In this document: positions 1 to 6,368 of the stretch, one piece after another
Layout of the letters: each line of letters starts with the position of its first letter
How positions within the stretch are numbered: the first letter of the stretch is position 1
Origin: Piscirickettsiaceae bacterium
GTDB lineage: Bacteria; Pseudomonadota; Gammaproteobacteria; Thiomicrospirales; Thiomicrospiraceae
Direction of reading: 5' to 3'
Assembly (NCBI GenBank): GCA_027019045.1
Contig: JALUXI010000208.1
Location: forward strand, 1 to 9,996
Length of the DNA stretch: 9,996 nucleotides
Position numbers and translations under genes: made by a program
Notes under the pieces: generated by a model
Told to the model about the DNA's origin: nothing
The model's input: the letters and a program-made list of their open reading frames with translations, nothing else
Databases searched by the model: none

Positions 1-1593
1 ACTTAATGCATAAACTCTGGCTAATTCAACAATAGGCGTAATCCCTCGCTTTTTTAGATCCAATCCTTGAGATTGAGCGTCCTTAGATTTGCGTCCCTGC
101 TCTAAAATAAAGTGCCGAAAAAAACCGATCGGTGGCTGAAACGAAAGGGCATTTGCAGCCAAGTGATGCAAAAACAAACCACTGTTCTTCGCCATCTCCA
201 ATGCGGATTGACGAAGGGGTTCAAAGAGTTCATTCGCCCCACAGACCGCCTTTAAATCATAAAAAGTCGCCGCATATAAAATAGATTCAGATGTAGGGGT
301 CGACGTCCACTGTTGAAAATAACGCTGCCATTGTGACAAAGGTTGCCGCCATTTTGGATTGGAAGCCATCATCTCACCTGGACAGAATTCATATCCCAAG
401 GTATCTAGTTGCTGAGTGACTTTTTGAGTAAAACTGGATAAGACTGTTTCATCAAATGCCACGCCATCAGGCAATAACAACGCATTATCCTGATCCGTTT
501 TCAGCGTCTGCTCCCCTCTGGCCATAGAACCCGCCACTAAAAAAGCACAAGATAACCCCTCCAGCCCTGATTGCTCATTTGCCATCTCTCGCCAAATCAA
601 GGCAACCGTTCGCTGGGTCAATGCCTCGCCCAAAGCACTGATCAAGCGTCCCACCTTTTGTGGCGGCAACTTTTGCCGAACCAACTGCACAAAGTAGTCT
701 GGCAAGGCATCAGCCACCGTTTGAAGTGCCTCAAAACTTTGTGCCCGCCTTGCTCTTTGACTCAAAGCGGTAAAATCTAAGGCAGGTGGCAGTTGCTGTA
801 ACGAGAAAAAGCCCTCTGGCGTTGCACCCGATGCTACCAACACCCCATCTTGCTTCACCAACTGAGGCAAAATTTCCCCCACTGGCGTATCTGGTGAAAC
901 TTGCGTCAGTGGAAATTGCGAAGGATGCGTTTCTAAAGCCGCAAAGCTTGACCAACCTTCCGCCACGGCTTTTAAAATCAATCGTTCATTGAGCAAAAAG
1001 TAAGTGGTTTGATGTGCTTTGAGAATCGGCCAAGGAGATTGGGGGGAAGCTTCTGCTTGTTTGAGCTTTTGTGCCGCTTGCTGAAGCGTTGTATTGAGCG
1101 ATAAACATTCAATCGGTCGAATAAAGGCTTGCACGGGTTGATTGAGTGGGAGATGGGTTGAAGTCTGCTGCCACTGTTGCAACGCAAGACGAATACGATC
1201 AGGTTTATTTTTAGCAAAGAACTGCTGAAAAATAGGATAGTCCTGATACGCCTGCAGAAAGACCTTCTTCGGGAAACGATACACCAAGCTGTCTTCCAAT
1301 GCCTGCACAGAATACTGAACCATGCCTTGTTCCAACAGAGAACGATAACCAAACCACTCTCCCTCTGCCACCTCATTGACCACTTCTCCAGCTGTATCCA
1401 ATACCTGGAAAGCCCCTGAACGCACCAGATAGAGCCACTCATTCTGTTGACCAGCAACCAAGGCCTGCTCTTGACGACGAAAATAGACAATCTCCAACAC
1501 CGCCAACCAATCATGCAGTGCCGCTTCAGGCAACTCATCTAAAGGTGGGGTTTGGCGTAAAAAAGCAAGTTGTGCGCTCTGTTCAATATCCAA
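1..1593 (-). CDS. DUF294-family putative nucleotidyltransferase with cNMP-binding-like and CBS-like region (3' end outside window)
   Basis: 531 codons are open from a TTG at 1593 to the window edge, with no stop; the family is usually somewhat longer, so the C-terminus is missing. Residues ~10-125 resemble a cyclic-nucleotide-binding fold, but its phosphate-binding segment (around GEWFGYRSLL, 78-87) lacks the usual Arg. Residues ~150-270 sit where CBS domains belong but are poorly conserved. Residues ~300-440 are the DUF294 GlnD-like nucleotidyltransferase: GS at 355-356, RGEQTLKTDQDNA at 359-371 with the D367-x-D369 pair, and CPGEMMASNPKWRQPL at 404-419. DUF294_C follows (FYDLKAV 444-450; LDLKKRGITPIVELARVYAL at the edge). 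An in-frame TGA lies two codons upstream, so the TTG (SD AGGA, 8-nt or slightly shorter spacing) is the first possible start. Family members often lie near DUF4212/symporter genes, which suggests regulation of carboxylate uptake; the nucleotide target is unknown. Confidence 0.9.
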   Translation of the reverse strand, partial: MDIEQSAQLAFLRQTPPLDELPEAALHDWLAVLEIVYFRRQEQALVAGQQNEWLYLVRSGAFQVLDTAGEVVNEVAEGEWFGYRSLLEQGMVQYSVQALEDSLVYRFPKKVFLQAYQDYPIFQQFFAKNKPDRIRLALQQWQQTSTHLPLNQPVQAFIRPIECLSLNTTLQQAAQKLKQAEASPQSPWPILKAHQTTYFLLNERLILKAVAEGWSSFAALETHPSQFPLTQVSPDTPVGEILPQLVKQDGVLVASGATPEGFFSLQQLPPALDFTALSQRARRAQSFEALQTVADALPDYFVQLVRQKLPPQKVGRLISALGEALTQRTVALIWREMANEQSGLEGLSCAFLVAGSMARGEQTLKTDQDNALLLPDGVAFDETVLSSFTQKVTQQLDTLGYEFCPGEMMASNPKWRQPLSQWQRYFQQWTSTPTSESILYAATFYDLKAVCGANELFEPLRQSALEMAKNSGLFLHHLAANALSFQPPIGFFRHFILEQGRKSKDAQSQGLDLKKRGITPIVELARVYALS

Positions 1594-1606
1594 ATGTCAC
1601 ATCCTA
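1594..1606 (-). promoter_or_regulatory. Ribosome site coupling the 140-aa gene to the TTG-started DUF294 gene
   Basis: On the minus strand AGGA (1602-1605) overlaps the TAG stop of the upstream gene (1604-1606) and lies 8 nt before the TTG at 1591-1593. An in-frame TGA directly upstream excludes a longer start. The arrangement predicts that ribosomes finishing the 140-aa gene reinitiate on the DUF294 gene. Confidence 0.65.
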
Positions 1607-2026
1607 ATGAACTGTGAATTCACCAATATAGTTATTCCAATGCCCTTTCGCCACCCAGTGCAGGGTTAAGGACTTTGGCGTGTCCGAATGAGGTAACAAC
1701 ACCTGCCACTGGTAACCCGCTTCATCCAGCTTTTGTGCCTGATGAGGCGGTAGAACCTTCACCACCTCCACCATGAGCCCCTTTAATCGCTGATTGGCAA
1801 TCAATTTCAGCGTGCGAGACTGGGGATTTTGGGAAATCTCCATCGCAAAATCCCCTGCCGCAAAGTGGCAACCTTTATTTAAATCACAGACAGATTCCAC
1901 AGGTACGAGCTTTTGCAAAACACTCTCTGGGTTCTCTTTCTTTAAATACCAATCGGTTAAAGCGTAACCCACATACCCCAAAAAAGGGGTCATTACGATT
2001 GCTAATAAAATATGTTTTGAATTCAT
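1604..2026 (-). CDS. Membrane-anchored hypothetical protein, 140 aa
   Basis: I do not recognise this family with confidence. Residues ~5-23 form one hydrophobic segment, followed by basic residues (WYLKK, 26-30). This reads as an uncleaved signal anchor with most of the chain in the periplasm. The outer part has only two cysteines, C47 and C53 (VCDLNKGCHF), spaced for a disulfide, then alternating polar and hydrophobic stretches ending in GEFTVH that suggest a small beta-sandwich. The general pattern (CDL..GC near the start, short beta strands) recalls small periplasmic hypothetical proteins of other gammaproteobacteria, but I cannot name one. The ATG at 2026 has AGAGAG 4 nt upstream, which is rather close. 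The gene lies between the symporter terminator and the DUF294 gene and is probably co-transcribed with the latter. Confidence 0.75.
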   Translation of the reverse strand: MNSKHILLAIVMTPFLGYVGYALTDWYLKKENPESVLQKLVPVESVCDLNKGCHFAAGDFAMEISQNPQSRTLKLIANQRLKGLMVEVVKVLPPHQAQKLDEAGYQWQVLLPHSDTPKSLTLHWVAKGHWNNYIGEFTVH

Positions 2027-2055
2027 TATGCTCTCTTTGTTTATTCATTTTTTTA

Positions 2056-2081
2056 TTGAGCCTAAGGGTTGAGGCTAAGGG
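2056..2081. repeat. Tandem 13-bp direct repeat upstream of the 140-aa gene
   Basis: Two adjacent 13-bp units, TTGAGCCTAAGGG (2056-2068) and TTGAGGCTAAGGG (2069-2081), differ at one base. The first unit plus the start of the second also contains a short inverted pair, AGCCT (2059-2063) and AGGCT (2072-2076). The repeat lies 30 bp before the ATG at 2026 and just after the terminator of the preceding unit, so it could be a regulator site for the 140-aa/DUF294 unit. No clear -35/-10 pair was found beside it. Confidence 0.5.
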
Positions 2082-2100
2082 TTTCCCCAAGTAAGCCAAA

Positions 2101-2127
2101 TAAAAAAATGCCCTGCAAAGCAGGGCA
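2101..2127 (-). terminator. Rho-independent terminator of the symporter transcription unit
   Basis: Read on the minus strand, TGCCCTGC-TTT-GCAGGGCA forms a perfect 8-bp GC-rich stem with a 3-nt loop (2109-2127). It is followed at once by seven T residues (2102-2108). It lies downstream of the symporter stop and upstream of the 140-aa gene, so it separates these two minus-strand units. Confidence 0.9.
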
Positions 2128-2131
2128 ATAT

Positions 2132-2293
2132 TGAGAGCTTTGCATGAGTGGGATGCGAGAGAAAAAAGAGATAAAATTTCTCGAATCGAGGCGGAAAACG
2201 CAGGTAATAGCTAGCTATTGCCAAGTTTTTCAACGAAGAGTCAGGGAATTTTAGCCTTTTTTATCCGTGTAGCCATCTCGTGCAAAGCTCTCA
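2132..2293. repeat. 162-bp imperfect palindrome (MITE- or REP-like intergenic element)
   Basis: The ends are a 17-bp inverted repeat with one mismatch: TGAGAGCTTTGCATGAG (2132-2148) against the complement of 2277-2293. The centre holds a perfect 14-bp palindrome AATAGCTAGCTATT (2206-2219), extendable to 2203-2222 with one G-T pair. Both share the same centre, between 2212 and 2213. Comparing the two 81-base arms without gaps gives 54 matches. No ORF is present and no clear target-site duplication flanks it. The element fills nearly all the space between the symporter stop and the terminator, so it would fold as a long hairpin in the 3' untranslated part of that mRNA. It resembles miniature inverted-repeat or palindromic dispersed elements; its copy number cannot be seen here. 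Confidence 0.75.
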
Positions 2294-2306
2294 TTTCTAT
2301 TTAAAC

Positions 2307-4094
2307 TTAGTGCGCACCTTCAACGGATGCTTTAGAGCCTTTAGGCACACGAATATCTTCCACTAAATCCTGAATATGGACAGGGCAAGGTGAAGTCATT
2401 TTAGTCACCAAGAAGGCCACCACAAAGTTCACCACCGCACCGACTGCACCAAAGGCATTTGGACTGATGCCAAAGAACCAGTTGGCAGGCATATCACCCA
2501 AGAAGGAAGTGCCAGGGATAAACATAATCCCTTTGTGCTGGAAGACATAAAGCAAGGTGATTGAGATCCCTGCGACCATCCCCCAAATCGCCCCTTCTTT
2601 ATTGATATGCTTAAAGAAGATTCCCATAATCAAGGCTGGGAACAAGGATGCTGCAGCTAAACCAAAGGCAATCGCCACAGTCCCTGCCGCAAAGTCGGGT
2701 GGATTCAATCCGAGATACCCTGCGACCAGTACAGTCGTCGCCATCGCAATACGACTCGCGCGTAATTCAGATTTTTCCGACATATTACGAATCATCAAAC
2801 CTTTTAACAAGTCATGAGAAATCGCCGAAGCAATCGCTAACAGCAACCCTGCTGCGGTGGAGAGTGCGGCGGCTAGCCCCCCTGCGACCACAATCGCAAT
2901 GACCCAGTTAGGCAAGTTAGCAATTTCAGGGTTCGCCAATACCATAATATCGCGATCCACTTTCAGCTCAGAGCCTTTCCAGCCCCATTCCTGCTCTGCT
3001 TTCTGGGCAAACTCAGGGTTCTTATCGTTGTAGTATTGAATACGGCCATCGCCATTTTTGTCTTCAAACTTCAACAGACCAGTGGTTTCCCACTTCTTAA
3101 ACCAGTCTGGGCGTTCCGCATAAGCCAAGTTAGCATCTGCTTGACCCACTGGCCCCGTCTGAACAGTTCCCATCAAGTTCATGCGAGCCATGGCGCCCAC
3201 TGCAGGTGCAACCAAATAAAGTAGGGAAATAAAGACCAATGCCCAACCTGCAGAGCTTCGAGCATCTTTAACCGAACGCACAGTAAAGAATCGCATAATG
3301 ACATGCGGAAGACCTGCTGTACCAATCATCAGCGTCAAGGTATAGACAAACATATTGAGTTTACTTCCCATCACCTGGGTCGTATATTGGTTAAAACCTA
3401 GATCCACCAAAGTTTGATCCAGTTTATCCAATAGATAAGTGCCATCAGACAACATTTGATCTCCTAATCCCAAAGGTGGAATCGGATTCCCCGTTAGATG
3501 CAAAGAGATAAAAATGGCAGGCACGGTATAAGCGGTAATCAACACCACATATTGAGCAATCTGAGTGTAGGTAATCCCTTTCATCCCGCCGATAACCGCG
3601 TAGAAGAACACTATCCCCATCCCGATATACAGCCCAGTATCATAATCGGTTTCCAAGAAACGGGAGAAAGCCACCCCAATCCCTTTCATCTGCCCGATGA
3701 CATAGGTAATCGATGCCAAGACCAAACAGATGACGGCAATCACTCTGGCCGTATCTGAATAGTAGCGTTCACCGATAAATTCTGGCACAGTGAACTTACC
3801 AAATTTACGCAAATAAGGTGCAAGTAACATCGCTAACAGTACATAACCCCCTGTCCACCCCATCAGGAAGACAGAAGCCCCATAACCGTTAAAAGCGATC
3901 AACCCCGCCATCGAGATGAAAGAAGCTGCCGACATCCAGTCTGCTGCGGTTGCCATCCCGTTTGCTACAGGGTGAATATTTCCCCCTGCCACATAAAAAT
4001 CACCCGTGCTTTTCGCTCGAGCCCACACTGCAATCCCAATGTAGAGCGCAAATGTCGCCCCCACCACTAGGTATGTTAAAGTACTTAAATCCAT
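2307..4094 (-). CDS. Sodium:solute symporter, VC_2705-type (acetate-permease-like), large subunit
   Basis: A 595-aa integral membrane transporter of the sodium:solute symporter (SSS) family. It is expected to bring a small carboxylate, possibly acetate, across the inner membrane with Na+. It starts with a hydrophobic helix (~5-25) and shows roughly a dozen more membrane stretches. Family motifs include GMGIVFFYAVIGGMKGITYT (158-177) and, at 262-280, LPHVIMRFFTVRSVKDARS, which parallels the HVxMRFyTv segment of ActP. Between membrane segments, residues ~310-390 form a hydrophilic insert with an EF-hand-like loop, DKNGDGRIQYYN (345-356). A long helix pair follows (LAAALSTAAGLLLAIASAIS, 407-426). 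The preceding DUF4212 gene marks this as the two-gene VC_2705 type rather than true ActP. The ATG has AGGGAG 10 nt upstream, overlapping the small-subunit stop. The substrate is inferred. Confidence 0.93.
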   Translation of the reverse strand: MDLSTLTYLVVGATFALYIGIAVWARAKSTGDFYVAGGNIHPVANGMATAADWMSAASFISMAGLIAFNGYGASVFLMGWTGGYVLLAMLLAPYLRKFGKFTVPEFIGERYYSDTARVIAVICLVLASITYVIGQMKGIGVAFSRFLETDYDTGLYIGMGIVFFYAVIGGMKGITYTQIAQYVVLITAYTVPAIFISLHLTGNPIPPLGLGDQMLSDGTYLLDKLDQTLVDLGFNQYTTQVMGSKLNMFVYTLTLMIGTAGLPHVIMRFFTVRSVKDARSSAGWALVFISLLYLVAPAVGAMARMNLMGTVQTGPVGQADANLAYAERPDWFKKWETTGLLKFEDKNGDGRIQYYNDKNPEFAQKAEQEWGWKGSELKVDRDIMVLANPEIANLPNWVIAIVVAGGLAAALSTAAGLLLAIASAISHDLLKGLMIRNMSEKSELRASRIAMATTVLVAGYLGLNPPDFAAGTVAIAFGLAAASLFPALIMGIFFKHINKEGAIWGMVAGISITLLYVFQHKGIMFIPGTSFLGDMPANWFFGISPNAFGAVGAVVNFVVAFLVTKMTSPCPVHIQDLVEDIRVPKGSKASVEGAH

Positions 4095-4109
4095 ACGACT
4101 GATGCTCCC

Positions 4110-4382
4110 TTAATCTTCTTGCACATCATGGCGTGCATCGAGTTTGTTCATCTTAGCGGCGTAACAGAACACCAGAATAATAAAGGTAATGATTGAGCCT
4201 TGCTGAGCAAACCAAAAACCAAGCGGATAACCGCCAATCTTAATCTGGTTCATCACATCCACCAACACAATTCCAAACCCAAAAGAGACCACAAACCAAA
4301 TAGTCAAACAGGTCGCCAGCAACTTCAGATTACTTCGCCAATAGGCATAGCTATCAAAGCTTTTATCTTGTTTCTTCGTCAT
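4110..4382 (-). CDS. DUF4212 sodium:solute symporter small subunit
   Basis: A 90-aa protein with two predicted membrane helices (~20-43 and ~58-78). It has the typical features of the DUF4212 family: SYAYWRSNLKLLATCLTIWF near the N-terminus, a turn with GYPLGFWFAQQGS, and a short charged tail (KMNKLDARHDVQED). Members are encoded directly before VC_2705-type symporters and are thought to act as their small partner, much as other split transporters need a short membrane subunit. Only 15 bases separate its TAA from the symporter ATG. The start at 4382 has a good GAGGA site (4390-4394) with 7-nt spacing. It is the first gene of its unit, after a 186-bp gap containing inverted repeats. Confidence 0.92.
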   Translation of the reverse strand: MTKKQDKSFDSYAYWRSNLKLLATCLTIWFVVSFGFGIVLVDVMNQIKIGGYPLGFWFAQQGSIITFIILVFCYAAKMNKLDARHDVQED

Positions 4383-4452
4383 AGAGTCATCCTCAATATT
4401 TGTTATTTAAACTCTTTCGATCCCCTTTTAAACACAGGGAAAATCAAAGGCT

Positions 4453-4482
4453 AGGATAGCAGACAACAACCATAAAGATAAT
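4453..4482 (-). promoter_or_regulatory. Weak sigma-70 extended -10 promoter candidate for the symporter operon
   Basis: On the minus strand TGCTATCCT (4453-4461) resembles an extended -10 (TGn + TATCCT, four of six bases matching TATAAT). The hexamer 17 bp upstream (TTATCT) matches the -35 consensus poorly, at about three of six. Transcription would begin about 60 bp before the DUF4212 ATG. A poor -35 would fit a promoter that needs an activator, perhaps at the inverted repeats just upstream. This is the best candidate seen, not a firm call. Confidence 0.25.
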
Positions 4483-4521
4483 CAAGTCTCTTTATGACAT
4501 ATAGACTTGATAATAAAGAGA
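4482..4521. promoter_or_regulatory. Two overlapping inverted repeats upstream of the symporter operon
   Basis: The 186-bp gap between the ABC stop and the DUF4212 start (4383-4568) has no gene but contains two perfect inverted repeats. TCAAGTCT (4482-4489) pairs with AGACTTGA (4503-4510), and TCTCTTTAT (4487-4495) pairs with ATAAAGAGA (4513-4521). They share 4487-4489, so as RNA or cruciform only one can form fully at a time. As DNA they could be operators upstream of the weak promoter. The role is inferred from position and symmetry. Confidence 0.5.
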
Positions 4522-4568
4522 GATTATTTCAGAAAATTAAGCTATGCTAATATTAAAGAGGGGCTGGC

Positions 4569-6362
4569 TCAACGATACAGCCGCTGATAGGTGCCACCTT
4601 GTTGAATCAGTTCATCATGTGAACCTTGTTCGATAATGTGTCCATCCTCAAATACCATAATGCGATCAGCTTGTTTAATGGAGCTGAGGCGGTGAGCGAC
4701 AATCAGCGTTGTGCGTCCTTCAAAGAAGGGGGTTAACGCTTGGTAAAGTTGGCGTTCTGTCTCCATATCTAAGGCTGAAGTCGCCTCATCCATCATCACC
4801 ACTTTGGGATCTTGCAGAATCATTCTGGCAATGGCCAACCGTTGGCGTTGTCCGCCTGAGAGCTTAATACCATTGCGCCCGACGACACTCTCCAACTGCT
4901 CTGACAGATTTCGCACCACTTCTGCCATTTGTGCCATCTCCAATGCCTGCCATAACTGTTCATCTGGCAAGTTGCGACCTAAATCAAGATTAAAACGAAT
5001 GGTGGAATGGAAAAGTACAGGATGCTGTAACACAGTCGCTACATTTTCTCGTACTACCTGCTGCCCAATTTTTTCAAACGGCACTTCGTTATAGCAAACA
5101 CAGCCCGCTTCAGGCTGATAAAAACCGAGCATCAACTGCACCAGGGTAGTTTTCCCGCCGCCGCTTGCTCCTACCAAGGCCAATTTTTCCCCTGGCTGAA
5201 TCTCAAAGCTGACATCTTTTAGCACAGGCTCCTCATGATCAGGGTAGCTAAATTTCAGATGCTGCACAGAGACCTTCACAGGCGTTTGATTAAAAGGATT
5301 CACCTCACAAGGAAATTGCGGTTCCTGCTTTAAATCTAATACCTTATTGATGCGTTGCAAAGCGCCATCTGCAGCACTATAACTGTATTGAATCGCCAAA
5401 ATCTCCTGCACAGGCCCCATCATAAACCAGAGATACCCCAACACTGCCATCATCTCCCCTATGGTCAGTCCAGAAAAGACGACCATCAGCATCGCCACAC
5501 CACGGAAGAGATCAAACCCAATCAGGAAAATCAAAAACGAGAGTCGGCTGGCGGCATCACTTTTCCAAGTAAAGGCTTCTGAATGGCGTTTGATATCCAG
5601 TGCCAAGTCTTGAATCCGCTGAAAAAAGGCTCTGTCCTGATTCGCTGCTCGCACCTGTTGCAAGGCATCTAGCGTTTCGGTTAAGGCTTGCTGAAAGGCT
5701 TCCAATGCGGTATTTTCCGCTTTTTTCAACTGCTTCACCGCCCGTCCCATCCGCATGGTGAAATAGACCACCACAGGATTGAGCAGCAAAATAAACAACG
5801 CCATCTGCCAGTGCAACCAGAGCAGCACTACCGTCACCCCAAGCAGCGTCAACCCTGCAATCATCACCTTCGCAATACTGGAGCCGAGAAAGCTATCTAT
5901 CGTATTGACATCATTCACCAGCGTGGCAGAAACGCTCCCCGACCCCATGCGTTCATACTCCTCCATTGCCACGCCTTCAATGCGTTGCAATAGATCTCGC
6001 CGAATCTGATAGGTCACCTCTTTAGAAATCACCGTAAACTGCTGCGACTGCCACACCCCAAAGCCGACCCCCAGTATCCGTAGCCAAATCGTCAAGACCG
6101 ATACAGTGACAATATAACCCGCCGCCGTCTGCCAATCTTGCGGCAACCACTGATTCAAACCCTCCACAATCCAGCCACCTTGGTGCAGCAGCACTTCATC
6201 CACCAGCAACGGTAGTAACAGTGGCAAAGGCAGCGTCACCGCTGCTGCGACAAAAGCAATCAAATTAGCCTTAATTAAACGAGAACGATGGCGTTTAACT
6301 AAATCCCAAATGCGTTGCCAAGTGTACAACCCATCTGTTTTACCTGTTGCTTGAAAATTCAT
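4569..6362 (-). CDS. ABC exporter half-transporter (membrane domain fused to ATPase)
   Basis: A 597-aa protein with the layout of type I (MsbA/ATM1-like) ABC exporters, expected to work as a dimer in the inner membrane. The membrane domain covers ~30-325, with hydrophobic segments near 32-56, 83-103, 165-185, 187-203, 273-298 and 300-316. The ATPase domain covers ~362-597: Walker A GASGGGKT (398-405), Q-loop Q446, signature LSGGQRQR (501-508), Walker B VVMMDE (521-526) with catalytic E526, D-loop SALD, and switch H557 (VAHRLSS). All key residues are present, so it should be active. The substrate cannot be told; lipid, peptide and drug export are all possible. The ATG lies 6 nt after the stop of the nuclease gene; the closest AGGA is 12 nt upstream, which is rather far. 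Its base composition matches tatD rather than the nuclease gene. Confidence 0.93.
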   Translation of the reverse strand: MNFQATGKTDGLYTWQRIWDLVKRHRSRLIKANLIAFVAAAVTLPLPLLLPLLVDEVLLHQGGWIVEGLNQWLPQDWQTAAGYIVTVSVLTIWLRILGVGFGVWQSQQFTVISKEVTYQIRRDLLQRIEGVAMEEYERMGSGSVSATLVNDVNTIDSFLGSSIAKVMIAGLTLLGVTVVLLWLHWQMALFILLLNPVVVYFTMRMGRAVKQLKKAENTALEAFQQALTETLDALQQVRAANQDRAFFQRIQDLALDIKRHSEAFTWKSDAASRLSFLIFLIGFDLFRGVAMLMVVFSGLTIGEMMAVLGYLWFMMGPVQEILAIQYSYSAADGALQRINKVLDLKQEPQFPCEVNPFNQTPVKVSVQHLKFSYPDHEEPVLKDVSFEIQPGEKLALVGASGGGKTTLVQLMLGFYQPEAGCVCYNEVPFEKIGQQVVRENVATVLQHPVLFHSTIRFNLDLGRNLPDEQLWQALEMAQMAEVVRNLSEQLESVVGRNGIKLSGGQRQRLAIARMILQDPKVVMMDEATSALDMETERQLYQALTPFFEGRTTLIVAHRLSSIKQADRIMVFEDGHIIEQGSHDELIQQGGTYQRLYR

Positions 6363-6368
6363 TCTTGT

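Noticed and set aside
571..780. Plus-strand open frames such as 571-780, 2557-2817, 3498-3758, 5688-5993 and 9176-9484.
   Set aside because: All lie opposite strong minus-strand genes, have biased composition and show no domains or ribosome sites.
978..1538. Long minus-strand open frame (186 codons) and a shorter one at 731-955, which might suggest a broken gene.
   Set aside because: A different frame is open continuously from 1593 to 1 and carries all the DUF294 motifs in order. The gene is intact and these frames are shadows.
1884..2099. 71-codon minus-strand frame upstream of and overlapping the 140-aa gene.
   Set aside because: It has no recognisable domain, overlaps the better-supported frame, and its start lies close to the terminator without a good ribosome site.
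4457..4475. Possible sigma-54 promoter (GG...GC) before the symporter operon.
   Set aside because: On the minus strand GG and GC are separated by 9 bases instead of the required 10, and the rest of the consensus is poor.
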